The notes under the pieces were generated by a model. It saw only the letters and a list, made by a program, of their open reading frames with translations, was not told the DNA's origin and did not search any database. DNA of 8,273 bases, taken from the NCBI GenBank assembly GCA_004296145.1, contig SEBM01000148.1, positions 1 to 8,273 of the forward strand. The letters are read 5' to 3'. Made by a program: the position numbers and the translations under genes. This document shows positions 1-8,123 of this stretch, in pieces (positions within the stretch are counted from its first letter, which is position 1; each line of letters begins with the position of its first letter). This stretch comes from Flavobacterium sp. Lineage in GTDB: Bacteria > Bacteroidota > Bacteroidia > Flavobacteriales > Flavobacteriaceae.

Positions 1-105
1 TCCAATCTGCATTGTTAAATATCTTAATTTTCAGACGTGTTTCTTTTACTTCAGAAGAAAAATAAAAATTAGAAAAAACATTAATCAAAAACAAAAACAG
101 TCATT
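1..105 (+). other. A-rich leader upstream of the ABC operon
   Basis: This short stretch precedes the ATPase gene. Positions 61-105 are strongly A-rich, as is common before starts in Bacteroidota, which rarely use Shine-Dalgarno pairing; no GGAGG-like site is present. I looked for the Bacteroidota promoter pattern (TTTG near -33 and TAnnTTTG near -7) and found no TTTG at all in 1-105, so the operon promoter is probably further upstream. A + strand frame is open from 3 and stops with TAA at 63-65. It could be the tail of a preceding gene 40 bases before the ATPase, but its roughly 20 residues are not recognisable. No terminator hairpin is evident. Confidence 0.4.
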
Positions 106-816
106 ATGATTACCATTACAAAACTTTCAAAAGTATTTAGAACTGAAGAATTAGAAACCAAAGCATTAAGCGAAATTTCATTAAAAATCAACCAGGGCGA
201 TTTTGTTTCGATCATGGGACCATCAGGAAGCGGAAAATCTACTTTGCTAAATATTGTCGGATTATTGGACAGCGCCACTGACGGAAGTTATCTGTTACTG
301 AATCAGGAAATGATTGGGTTAAAAGAAAAAGCAAAATCAAAAGCGAGAAAAGAAAACATTGGGTTTATTTTTCAGAATTTCAATTTAATTGATGAATTAT
401 CAGTTTATGATAATATCGAATTACCGTTGATCTACAACAATGTTCCTGCATCTGAAAGAAAAACAAAAGTGCATGAAATTGCCACTAAACTAAATATCGC
501 GCACCGACTAAAACATTATCCGCAACAACTTTCGGGAGGACAACAACAGCGTGTGGCCGTGGCGAGAGCTTTGATCAACGATCCGAAGATAATCCTTGCC
601 GATGAACCAACGGGAAATCTGGACAGTAAAAACGGAAATGAAGTAATGGAATTGTTGACTAACCTGCATGCCAACGGCGCTACAATCCTGATGGTAACGC
701 ACTCTGATTATGATGCTTCTTTTTCTCAAAAAACGATTTTAATGAAAGACGGAATTATTCTTTCTGAAAAAATAAACCATAGAAATGTAGATGTTTTAGT
801 AACTTCTAACAACTAG
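106..816 (+). CDS. ABC transporter ATP-binding protein, MacB/LolD type
   Basis: This is the 236-residue cytoplasmic ATPase that would energise the FtsX-type permeases encoded next to it. All nucleotide-binding motifs are intact: Walker A GPSGSGKST at residues 38-46, Q-loop Gln90, signature LSGGQQQR at 142-149, Walker B IILADE at 162-167 with catalytic Glu167, D-loop NLDS at 171-174 and switch His199. The length and the GPSGSGKSTLLNI and LADEPTGNLDS wording fit the LolD/MacB/FtsE ATPase group, whose partners work by mechanotransmission across the membrane rather than by a classical transport channel. The ATG at 106 is chosen because the family N-terminus (MITITKLSKVF) begins there, after an A-rich stretch. 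The stop lies 3 bases before the first permease, so the genes are almost certainly co-transcribed. It is the only ATPase in the window, so it probably pairs with all three permeases (inference). The substrate is unknown. Confidence 0.96.
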   Translation: MITITKLSKVFRTEELETKALSEISLKINQGDFVSIMGPSGSGKSTLLNIVGLLDSATDGSYLLLNQEMIGLKEKAKSKARKENIGFIFQNFNLIDELSVYDNIELPLIYNNVPASERKTKVHEIATKLNIAHRLKHYPQQLSGGQQQRVAVARALINDPKIILADEPTGNLDSKNGNEVMELLTNLHANGATILMVTHSDYDASFSQKTILMKDGIILSEKINHRNVDVLVTSNN

Positions 817-819
817 AAA

Positions 820-945
820 ATGCTAAAAAACTGGATACATATATTTATATATCACATCAAAAACAATAAGCTGTTTACGGCTTTGAATGTTTTGGGTTTG
901 AGCATCGGAATTGCAGGACTAATTTTTGCGATTTTGTATTGGAAT
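820..945 (+). repeat. Conserved 5' block of permease array, copy A
   Basis: This block is codons 1-42 of permease 1. It differs from copy B at 7 of 126 bases, all synonymous, and from copy C at 16 of 126. Beyond codon 42 the three genes quickly become hard to align at the DNA level. Confidence 0.85.
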
Positions 946-3231
946 AATGAACATTCTTATGATCAATGGAATCCTGAAAAAGACAAAATATATTCTGTTT
1001 TGAATAATATTCACGGCGGAAATATTTGGACCGCAAGTCCGCCGGCCATAGGACCTGAATTAAAAGCAGTATCTTCTGATTTAGAAAGTTATTGTTATTT
1101 TGATACTAATTATTCTAAAGAAATTATTTCCTATAATGGTAAAATTGAACTGGTAAACAAGATTTTATCTGCACAAAGTAATTTTTTCTCTTTTTTTCCT
1201 TTCAGGTTTATTTACGGCAACGGAAAAACCGCTATTCAGGATCGTAATAGTATTGCTTTATCTCAGGAAACTGCTTCACGTCTGTTTGGGACCGAAAATC
1301 CTATGGGAAAATTGGTAAAATATGCGAATGAGATATTTACTGTACGCGGAGTTTATGTAATTGAAGATAATTCTTCTGTAATGCCTGAAGCTGTAACAAC
1401 AATTCTCGAAGATAAATTAAAAAAACAAGATGCTCAATGGAGTTTTAGCTGGGGATTAATTCTTAAACTTAAGAATAGAAATGTTACTAATACTATAATT
1501 AAAAACCTTGATAATATTTACTTTGAAAAAAACTTAAAGGCAAGTGCAAAAGAAGAAGGTTTAACGGTTGAAGATTTTATAAAAAAATATGGAAAACCGG
1601 TAACATCAAGTTTGTTACCAATGCCTGAAGCAAGGTTATACCACGGAAATTGGCCATTTCCGGAAGGAACAGGGAATCTACAATATCTCCTGATCTTAAT
1701 GGGTTTATCAATATTAATTTTATTGCTTTCTATAGTAAACTACATCAATATGGCTACGGCCAACGCCATAAAAAGAGCTAAAGAAGTAGGAGTTAGAAAA
1801 ATTACAGGTGCAGCAAAAGGGCAAATTATCGCTCAGTTTGTATTTGAAACAGCATTGATTACTGTTTTTTCTGTTTTTTTAGCCTTGGTTTTTGTAGAAA
1901 TTCTACTTCCATTTTATAATTCTTTTTTAAATAAAAACCTGTTACTTGTTAGTTCTCAATTTTATATTCAATTGATATTGATAACAATATTGGTGATTTT
2001 TGTTTCAGGATTCTTACCCGCTTTGTATATTTCTAATTTTGAAGTATTGAAAGTTTTAAAAGGAAATTATTCCCGGAGTAAAAAAGGAATCTGGCTGCGT
2101 AACGGTATGTTGGTTCTGCAATTTGCAATTGCCGCTTTTTTTATCATTGGCTCGTTTATAGTTTCTAAACAAGTAAACTTTATGGCATCCAAAGATTTAG
2201 GTTTTAAGGGAGCGCAGGTTTTAGATATTACTTTTAAACCGAAAAAAACAAACAATCAATACGAAAGATATAAAACGATAAAACAGGAAATGCTCAAAAC
2301 AAAAGGAGTTGAAGCCGTTTCTACAGCTTTGTTTTCTATCGGATCTTCTGAGAATTCATGGTCAGGACTAACTTATAAAAACAATAAACAAATTTTAATT
2401 CAGGAAATGCCAATTGATTTTGAAATTTTGGATTTGCTGGGAATTAAAATTGCAAAAGGCAGAAATCTGAGCCCTGATTTTTCTTCAGATACTATTTCTT
2501 CGATTTTATTAAATGAAAGTGCTGTGAAAGTAATCCACGAAAAACAGCCTTTAAACAAAATAATTGACTGGCAAAACAAAAAGTTTAAAGTAGTTGGTAT
2601 CGTTAAGAATTTCAGTTATTGGGGATTTGAAAATGATATTCCGCCAATGATATTCTTTCATCCTGCAACACGAAGTGAAATCAAAAATGATGTACGCCAT
2701 ATTTACGTAAAAGTTTCGCCGGAGAATATCCCGCAGACAATTGGAGAAATAAATAATTTCTGGTCCAAAAAAGTAGATTCAGAATATCCTTTTGAATACA
2801 GTTTTGTCGACAAAAATTACGCGCGAACCTATTCTAAATACGAAGATCAGCGAAATTTGTTTGCCTTATTGAATGCAATCGTAATTCTGATAGCCATTTT
2901 CGGATTATTTGCTTTAGCTTCTTTTTCTATGGAAAGAAGATTACGCGAAATCGCCATCAGAAAAACACTCGGCGCAGACACCAATATTTTACTCAAAGAT
3001 CTTTCTAAACAATATGTGTTTTTCTGCATTATAGGTTTTCTAATCGGAATTGTTCCTGCGTATTTATTATTGCATAAATGGCTTGAAAATTTTGCTTTCA
3101 GAATTGAAGTTCCTGTTTTGCCTTTTATAATTGCTTTGGTGTCTTTATTATTTCTGACTCTTACAATTGTTTTGGCAAAAGCATATCAGGTAACAAAAGT
3201 CGATGTATTAAAACACCTAAAATACGAGTAA
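820..3231 (+). CDS. FtsX/MacB-family ABC permease, paralogue 1 of 3
   Basis: An 803-residue inner-membrane permease built from two tandem MacB-like units. From the sequence I predict membrane segments near residues 18-41, 287-310, 339-361, 382-404, 429-448, 680-702, 731-752 and 764-786. A large periplasmic domain follows segment 1 (about 43-286, MacB_PCD type) and a second follows segment 5 (about 449-679). Cytoplasmic coupling motifs typical of FtsX domains occur twice: EVGVRKITGA at 322-331 and EIAIRKTLGA at 710-719. MacB itself has one such unit of four segments and works as a homodimer, so this protein resembles a fused dimer; eight segments and about 800 residues is a usual form in Bacteroidota. 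The start is fixed by an N-terminus shared with the two downstream copies. The gene begins 3 bases after the ATPase stop and ends one base before the next permease. Likely roles are efflux of a toxic compound or lipid/peptide export; substrate not determinable. Confidence 0.94.
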   Translation: MLKNWIHIFIYHIKNNKLFTALNVLGLSIGIAGLIFAILYWNNEHSYDQWNPEKDKIYSVLNNIHGGNIWTASPPAIGPELKAVSSDLESYCYFDTNYSKEIISYNGKIELVNKILSAQSNFFSFFPFRFIYGNGKTAIQDRNSIALSQETASRLFGTENPMGKLVKYANEIFTVRGVYVIEDNSSVMPEAVTTILEDKLKKQDAQWSFSWGLILKLKNRNVTNTIIKNLDNIYFEKNLKASAKEEGLTVEDFIKKYGKPVTSSLLPMPEARLYHGNWPFPEGTGNLQYLLILMGLSILILLLSIVNYINMATANAIKRAKEVGVRKITGAAKGQIIAQFVFETALITVFSVFLALVFVEILLPFYNSFLNKNLLLVSSQFYIQLILITILVIFVSGFLPALYISNFEVLKVLKGNYSRSKKGIWLRNGMLVLQFAIAAFFIIGSFIVSKQVNFMASKDLGFKGAQVLDITFKPKKTNNQYERYKTIKQEMLKTKGVEAVSTALFSIGSSENSWSGLTYKNNKQILIQEMPIDFEILDLLGIKIAKGRNLSPDFSSDTISSILLNESAVKVIHEKQPLNKIIDWQNKKFKVVGIVKNFSYWGFENDIPPMIFFHPATRSEIKNDVRHIYVKVSPENIPQTIGEINNFWSKKVDSEYPFEYSFVDKNYARTYSKYEDQRNLFALLNAIVILIAIFGLFALASFSMERRLREIAIRKTLGADTNILLKDLSKQYVFFCIIGFLIGIVPAYLLLHKWLENFAFRIEVPVLPFIIALVSLLFLTLTIVLAKAYQVTKVDVLKHLKYE
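3076..3108 (+). repeat. 33-base exact block shared with permease 3
   Basis: These 33 bases, encoding KWLENFAFRIE just before membrane segment 8, are identical to 7938-7970 at the equivalent codons of permease 3. Permease 2 differs both in bases and in residues here (KWLEDFISRID). Confidence 0.75.
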
Positions 3232-3232
3232 G

Positions 3233-3358
3233 ATGCTAAAAAACTGGATACATATATTTATATACCATATCAAAAACAATAAGCTGTTTACAGCTTTAAA
3301 TGTTTTGGGTTTGAGCATCGGAATTGCAGGGTTAATTTTTGCCATTTTGTATTGGAAT
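3233..3358 (+). repeat. Conserved 5' block of permease array, copy B
   Basis: This block is codons 1-42 of permease 2. The encoded residues are identical to copy A. The distance from copy A is 2413 bases, which is the length of one array unit. Confidence 0.85.
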
Positions 3359-5668
3359 GAAGAACAAAGTTATAATGACTGGAATCCAAACAAAGAAGTG
3401 GTTTTTCAATCTATAAGTCAGGTAAGTCCAACAAATTATTGGGCAAATAATGTCAAATCATTTGAAAATTATTTTAAAACAGATTTTAAAGAAATAGAAA
3501 GCTATTGCTATCTGAATAGCTGGTACGCCAAAAAAATCATTCAAAGCGAAAATAAAAAAGGGGTTTTTAATGTAATTAATGCTCAAAAAACGTTTTTTGA
3601 AATGTTCCCTTTTCCTTTTATAAAAGGAAATGCCAAATCTGCAATAAAAGACAATACCAGTATTGCCATTTCTGAACAAACAGCTATAAACCTGTTTGGA
3701 AATACAGCTGCTCTTGGAAAAACAGTTACGTATTACGATAAAAAACTGATTGTTACTGGAATTTATAAAATTCCGGGGAAATCATCAATTGCACCGGATG
3801 TGGTTATTAATATAACCGATGATAACGTCTCGATATACAATGACGACTGGAGTAATTTTAGTTCCGCTTTATTATTAAAACTAAAAAATCCGGATGATAA
3901 ACAAAAGGTTATTGATAAAATGGAACGCCTTTTATATCAAAATCGTACAGAAAAATGGGCAAAAGCAGAAGGTCTAACTGTGGCTGAATGGCTTAAGAAA
4001 AATGACAGCGAACAAATTAATATTTTTTTAGAACCTTTAAAAGATGCCCGTTTGCATTCTATGGTTGATGGATATGCAGAAGGAAAAGGAAACTATGAGT
4101 TTTTGATGATCATGATGGGATTATCAATCCTGATTTTGATTTTATCCCTTTTTAATTATATCAATCTGGCAACGGCAAATGCTATAAAAAGAGCAAAAGA
4201 AGTGGGCGTCAGAAAAATTGTAGGCGCCTCAAAAGGGAATATTGTACTACAGTTTATTTTTGAAACTGTTATAATCACTTCTTTCTCAATTTTGTTGTCA
4301 TTGGTTATTGTGGAGTTGTCACTGCCTTTTTACAATAATTTTTTAGAAAAGCAATTATCGCTTTCCGGGAATCATTTCTTTTTCGAATTGATCGCGATTT
4401 TTATTGTAACTGTAATTATCGCCGGAATATTCCCTGCGCTTTACATCTCCAATTTTGAGACTTTAAAAGTATTGAAAGGTAATTTTTCGAGAAGTAAAAG
4501 CGGTATCTGGCTTCGCAACGGAATGCTTGTTTTACAATTCTCTATTGCTTCTTTTTTTATTATCGGGTCTTATATTGTGTATGAACAAGTACAATTTTTA
4601 ATGCAGAAAGATCTTGGTTTTAAAGGAGATCAGGTTTTGGAAATTAGATATAGAAAACCAAATTATGATCAAAATGATACCAAGGCATACGAGAAATTAT
4701 TTGCAAAATATCAAACCGTAAAACAGGAAATTTCAAAGATAAAAGGAGTGTCACAAGTAAGCACAGGAACTTTTTCTTTTGGTTACGGCAGCGGTTCCTC
4801 TTCTACATTTCAATATAAAAATATCAATATTCAAGGCCAAAATATGGGGGTTGATTTTGGAATGCTCGAAATGCTGAAAATCAAAATATCCCAGGGAAGA
4901 TATTTAAATCCAAAAATTGTTTCGGACAGTATTAATAATGTGATGGTTAACGAAACTGCCCTGAAGCAAATGAACGAGAAAAACCCAATTGGCAAAATTA
5001 TAGATTGGAACGATCAAAAACTTAAGGTAATTGGAATTGTGAAAAATTTTAATATCTGGGGACCAAAAGCCGAAATTCCGCCAATGGTATTTTTTCATCT
5101 CAAAACTGTTGACTGGATGAATGCGGGTGTCAATCATATATTCGTAAAAGTAAAACCGAACGAAATGGAATCTGCCATTGCCGGACTTGAAAACTACTGG
5201 AAAAAAAATATTGATCAGGATTATCCTTTTACTTATGATTTTGTAGATAAAACATATGCAAGGACTTATAAAGAATACATCAATCAAAAAAATCTTTTTT
5301 CATTATTGAATATTGTAGTTATTCTTATTGCGCTGTTCGGACTCTTTGCTTTGGCTTCTTATTCGATACAAAGCCGTATGAAAGAAATTGCGATCAGAAA
5401 AACCCTTGGAGCAGAAACGAATGTTTTAATCAAAGAACTTTCTATACAATATGTATATTTCTGCTTGCTTGGATTCTTATTATCTGTATTTCCGGTATAT
5501 TATTTTTTGAGTAAATGGCTGGAGGATTTTATTTCGAGAATTGACATTTCGATTTATCCTTTCCTTATTGGTTTTTCAGGTTTGCTTTTACTGACTTTAA
5601 TGGTTGTGCTTTCAAAAACTTATCAGGCAACAAAAGTGAATGTTTTACAATATTTAAAATACGAATAA
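3233..5668 (+). CDS. FtsX/MacB-family ABC permease, paralogue 2 of 3
   Basis: An 811-residue paralogue of the preceding gene with the same duplicated layout. Predicted membrane segments lie near 18-41, 289-311, 340-362, 381-405, 430-450, 689-711, 739-759 and 773-795, with periplasmic domains at about 43-288 and 451-688. Coupling motifs are EVGVRKIVGA (323-332) and EIAIRKTLGA (718-727). Residues 1-42 are identical to paralogue 1, but the first periplasmic domain is strongly diverged (residues 55-85 barely align). The second periplasmic domain carries a Gly/Ser-rich stretch (GYGSGSSST, 517-525). The C-terminal FtsX domain is closer to paralogue 3 than to 1 (for example FALASYSIQ against FALASFSME). 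The gene is complete and ends in the family tail LKYE. It sits one base after permease 1 and one base before permease 3, which implies coupled translation. The ATPase partner is presumably the one at 106-816. Confidence 0.94.
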   Translation: MLKNWIHIFIYHIKNNKLFTALNVLGLSIGIAGLIFAILYWNEEQSYNDWNPNKEVVFQSISQVSPTNYWANNVKSFENYFKTDFKEIESYCYLNSWYAKKIIQSENKKGVFNVINAQKTFFEMFPFPFIKGNAKSAIKDNTSIAISEQTAINLFGNTAALGKTVTYYDKKLIVTGIYKIPGKSSIAPDVVINITDDNVSIYNDDWSNFSSALLLKLKNPDDKQKVIDKMERLLYQNRTEKWAKAEGLTVAEWLKKNDSEQINIFLEPLKDARLHSMVDGYAEGKGNYEFLMIMMGLSILILILSLFNYINLATANAIKRAKEVGVRKIVGASKGNIVLQFIFETVIITSFSILLSLVIVELSLPFYNNFLEKQLSLSGNHFFFELIAIFIVTVIIAGIFPALYISNFETLKVLKGNFSRSKSGIWLRNGMLVLQFSIASFFIIGSYIVYEQVQFLMQKDLGFKGDQVLEIRYRKPNYDQNDTKAYEKLFAKYQTVKQEISKIKGVSQVSTGTFSFGYGSGSSSTFQYKNINIQGQNMGVDFGMLEMLKIKISQGRYLNPKIVSDSINNVMVNETALKQMNEKNPIGKIIDWNDQKLKVIGIVKNFNIWGPKAEIPPMVFFHLKTVDWMNAGVNHIFVKVKPNEMESAIAGLENYWKKNIDQDYPFTYDFVDKTYARTYKEYINQKNLFSLLNIVVILIALFGLFALASYSIQSRMKEIAIRKTLGAETNVLIKELSIQYVYFCLLGFLLSVFPVYYFLSKWLEDFISRIDISIYPFLIGFSGLLLLTLMVVLSKTYQATKVNVLQYLKYE

Positions 5669-5669
5669 C

Positions 5670-5795
5670 ATGCTAAAAAACTGGATACATATATTTATAA
5701 ATCACATCAAAAACAATAAGCTTTTTACGGCTTTGAATGTTTTGGGATTATCAATTGGAATTGCAGGTTTAATTTTCGCTTTACTTTATTGGAAT
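5670..5795 (+). repeat. Conserved 5' block of permease array, copy C
   Basis: This block is codons 1-42 of permease 3. Its first 75 bases differ from copy A at only two positions, while the rest of the block carries most of the changes. The protein differs from copies A and B at Asn11 (Tyr in the others) and Leu38 (Ile in the others). It starts 2437 bases after copy B. Confidence 0.8.
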
Positions 5796-8123
5796 GACGA
5801 ACAAAGTTATAACGCATGGAATACTGAGAAAGACAATGTCTATCAGGTATTAGTGAGTTTGCCTGACATGCCGGTTACCGAAAATAATCCGGCACGATTA
5901 AAACCTTATTTAGAAAACGATCCTAATGTCGCAACCATAGTGTATGCCGACACCTGGTATCAAAAAAACAAAATCATTTATAATGGAAAGAAGGAATTTG
6001 TCGATAAAATTATTAACGCAGAGCGTGATTTCTTTTCCCTTTTTCCTTTTAAAATCATTTACGGAAATGGTGTTTCTGCCATAAAAGATGAAAATAGTAT
6101 TGCTATTTCTGAAGCTCTTTCAGAACGTTTTTTTGGGAATACAAATCCCGTTGGCAAACAGGTAAAGTGTTTTGATTCGATGTTTACCATTGGCGCTGTT
6201 TATCGCATTCCCGGAAATTCTTCGCTTGCGCCGAATATTGTCGTCAACAAGATGAAAGCACTTTTAGATCCAAGTAACCAAATGGGAATTTTTTCTCATA
6301 AAATACTCGTAAAACTGAAAGACCCATCAAAAGTTGAAGCAACCAGAAAATTACTGGAAAACGCCTATTACAAAGAAATTATAGAATTAAATGCCAAGCA
6401 GGCAGGTTTTACGCCTCAGGAAATGGAGAAAAAAATTGGGCATTTTACCGTTTACATGGAACCGCTTGCAAAAGCCAGACTGCATTCAATTGCTGATGGT
6501 TATCCTGAAGGGCGTGGCAATTATCAGTTTTTAGTAATCATGTTTGGTTTGTCCGTTTTAATTTTGATTCTGTCGCTTGTTAATTACATCAATCTGGCAA
6601 CGGCAAATGCGATAAAACGAGCCAAAGAAGTTGGTTTGCGCAAAGTTTTGGGTGCTTCTAAAAAGAATATTATCGTTCAGTTTATCTTTGAAACGACACT
6701 TATTAGTTTGTTTTCGATTTTATTGGCTTTAGTAATTGTAGAAATTTCATTGCCGTATTACAATGCTTTTTTAAGCAAACATTTAAAAATTGTTGAGAAT
6801 CAGTTTTACATCCAATTAATTCTAATTTTCATTCTAACTGTTTTAGTTGCCGGTATATTTCCTGCTCTTTATGTGTCTAATTTTGAAACGCTAAAAGTAT
6901 TAAAAGGCAATTACGGAAGAAGCAAAAGTGGTGTCTGGTTACGAAACGGAATGCTGATTTTTCAGTTTGCCATTGCTTCCTTTTTTATTATTGGTTCCAG
7001 TATTGTTTATCAACAGGTCGAATATTTAAACAATAAAGATTTAGGTTTCAAAGGCGATCAGGTTTTATCTATTTCATTAAGTCTTCCTCCTTCCTATTAT
7101 CAAGGAGAAGAAGTTGGAAAAAACATTTTCAACCGATACAATGCCATTAAACATGAATTAGAAAAAATCGAAGGAGTTCAAAAGGTTTCAACCGCGCTTA
7201 TTTCTTTTGATGGCTCAGACAATACTTTATCTCCTGTCTTGTATAACGACGAACTTTTTAAGGAAAAAAATATTCCGATCGATTTTGACATGTTCGAAAT
7301 GATGAAAATAAAGATGAAATCAGGCAGGTTTTTTGATCAAAAATTAGCTTCTGACACTGTAAATTCTGTATTAGTAAACGAAACAGCGGTTAAATTAATG
7401 AAAATCAAAGATCCGCTTGGAAAAGAACTTTTGATACGAAATCAAAAATTGAAAATTATTGGTATTGTAAAAAATTTCAATTTATTGAGTCCCGAAGTCG
7501 AAGTGCCACCAATGGTATTTACACATCTTAAAACATTGGATATGGCAGACGGAATCAATATTGTTTATGTCAAACTAAAAGGAAATAATACTAAAAATAC
7601 CATTGCAGATATTGAGAAATTCTGGAAAACCAAAGTCGATACAGAATATCCGTTTAAATATGATTTTGTAGATAAAGAATATGCCCGAACATACGAATCT
7701 TACGTAAAACAAAAGAATTTATTCTCATTGCTAAATATCATCGTAATTCTTATCGCTCTTTTTGGATTGTTTGCTTTGGCTTCTTATTCCATTCAAAGAA
7801 GAATGAAGGAAATTGCGATTAGAAAAACCCTGGGGGCAGAAACGAATATTTTGCTCAAAGAATTATCAAAACAATATATTTTGTATTGTATAATTGGTTT
7901 TATAATTGCCCTTTTTCCCGTTTATTATTTACTGAACAAATGGCTTGAAAATTTTGCTTTCAGAATTGAAATTGCAGTGTTTCCGTTTATTTCAGGATTT
8001 GCAATCTTCTTCGAAGTGACCGAGTGCTGGATGCCTGGTTGGAAAGCTTTGTATCCTTCTGTAATGCGAGCAAGAGGTTCCTCTAGTACTGATGTTGACA
8101 CATTCTTCGTCGTTGCTTGCTGA
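5670..8123 (+). CDS. FtsX/MacB-family ABC permease, paralogue 3 of 3, 3' end replaced by foreign sequence
   Basis: The frame encodes 817 residues, but only about the first 780 are native permease. Predicted membrane segments lie near 18-41, 286-308, 336-358, 379-401, 427-447, 685-707 and 735-756, and an eighth begins near 767. Periplasmic domains occupy about 43-285 and 448-684. Coupling motifs are EVGLRKVLGA (320-329) and EIAIRKTLGA (714-723). In both sister proteins exactly 40 residues follow the conserved acidic residue of the R-I-E/D motif (Glu763 in copy 1, Asp771 in copy 2). The equivalent here is Glu767, so the native protein should be about 807 residues with a stop near 8091-8093. Instead, homology ends around residues 779-781, inside segment 8, and the frame runs through about 36 unrelated residues to a TGA at 8121-8123. 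The second half of segment 8 and the LKYE tail are missing. If the join is an artefact, the real gene is intact; if genuine, the protein is probably impaired. Confidence 0.85.
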   Translation: MLKNWIHIFINHIKNNKLFTALNVLGLSIGIAGLIFALLYWNDEQSYNAWNTEKDNVYQVLVSLPDMPVTENNPARLKPYLENDPNVATIVYADTWYQKNKIIYNGKKEFVDKIINAERDFFSLFPFKIIYGNGVSAIKDENSIAISEALSERFFGNTNPVGKQVKCFDSMFTIGAVYRIPGNSSLAPNIVVNKMKALLDPSNQMGIFSHKILVKLKDPSKVEATRKLLENAYYKEIIELNAKQAGFTPQEMEKKIGHFTVYMEPLAKARLHSIADGYPEGRGNYQFLVIMFGLSVLILILSLVNYINLATANAIKRAKEVGLRKVLGASKKNIIVQFIFETTLISLFSILLALVIVEISLPYYNAFLSKHLKIVENQFYIQLILIFILTVLVAGIFPALYVSNFETLKVLKGNYGRSKSGVWLRNGMLIFQFAIASFFIIGSSIVYQQVEYLNNKDLGFKGDQVLSISLSLPPSYYQGEEVGKNIFNRYNAIKHELEKIEGVQKVSTALISFDGSDNTLSPVLYNDELFKEKNIPIDFDMFEMMKIKMKSGRFFDQKLASDTVNSVLVNETAVKLMKIKDPLGKELLIRNQKLKIIGIVKNFNLLSPEVEVPPMVFTHLKTLDMADGINIVYVKLKGNNTKNTIADIEKFWKTKVDTEYPFKYDFVDKEYARTYESYVKQKNLFSLLNIIVILIALFGLFALASYSIQRRMKEIAIRKTLGAETNILLKELSKQYILYCIIGFIIALFPVYYLLNKWLENFAFRIEIAVFPFISGFAIFFEVTECWMPGWKALYPSVMRARGSSSTDVDTFFVVAC
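7938..7970 (+). repeat. 33-base exact block shared with permease 1
   Basis: This is the partner of 3076-3108, in the same frame and at the homologous position. It lies about 35-45 bases before the point where permease homology stops, so it could also have helped mis-joining, although the foreign tail is not itself permease-like. Confidence 0.75.

Noticed and set aside
3..65. Possible C-terminal tail of an upstream + strand gene ending at TAA 63-65
   Set aside because: About 20 residues are too few to recognise or to separate from chance; mentioned only in the leader description.
2..100. Minus-strand frame reading RLKIKIFNNADW toward the left edge, a possible divergent gene
   Set aside because: It has a stop immediately upstream (101-103) and no ATG in frame; only weak TTG starts are available, so a divergent gene cannot be supported.
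1..105. Sigma-54 or Bacteroidota housekeeping promoter upstream of the ATPase
   Set aside because: Neither a TGGCAC/TTGC pair nor a TTTG/TAnnTTTG pair with correct spacing is present.
81..278. Minus-strand frame antisense to the start of the ATPase gene
   Set aside because: It lies almost wholly opposite the ATPase N-terminus and Walker A region and its translation has no family character.
825..831. A_AAA_AAC slippery-type heptamer in frame at codons 2-4 of permease 1, repeated at 3238-3244 and 5675-5681
   Set aside because: It matches a known -1 frameshift motif, but Lys-Asn coding in an AT-rich genome explains it. A shift at codon 4 would only give a short dead-end peptide.
4904..5287. 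127-residue minus-strand frame within permease 2
   Set aside because: It is antisense to the conserved second periplasmic domain; AT-rich coding strands commonly leave such open antisense frames. The smaller antisense frames at 508-729, 2067-2255, 2847-3029 and 3458-3679 are rejected for the same reason.
8009..8016. Palindrome CTTCGAAG at the junction as an integration or cut site
   Set aside because: An 8-base palindrome is short enough to occur by chance, and the far end of the foreign segment is not visible to look for a matching end.
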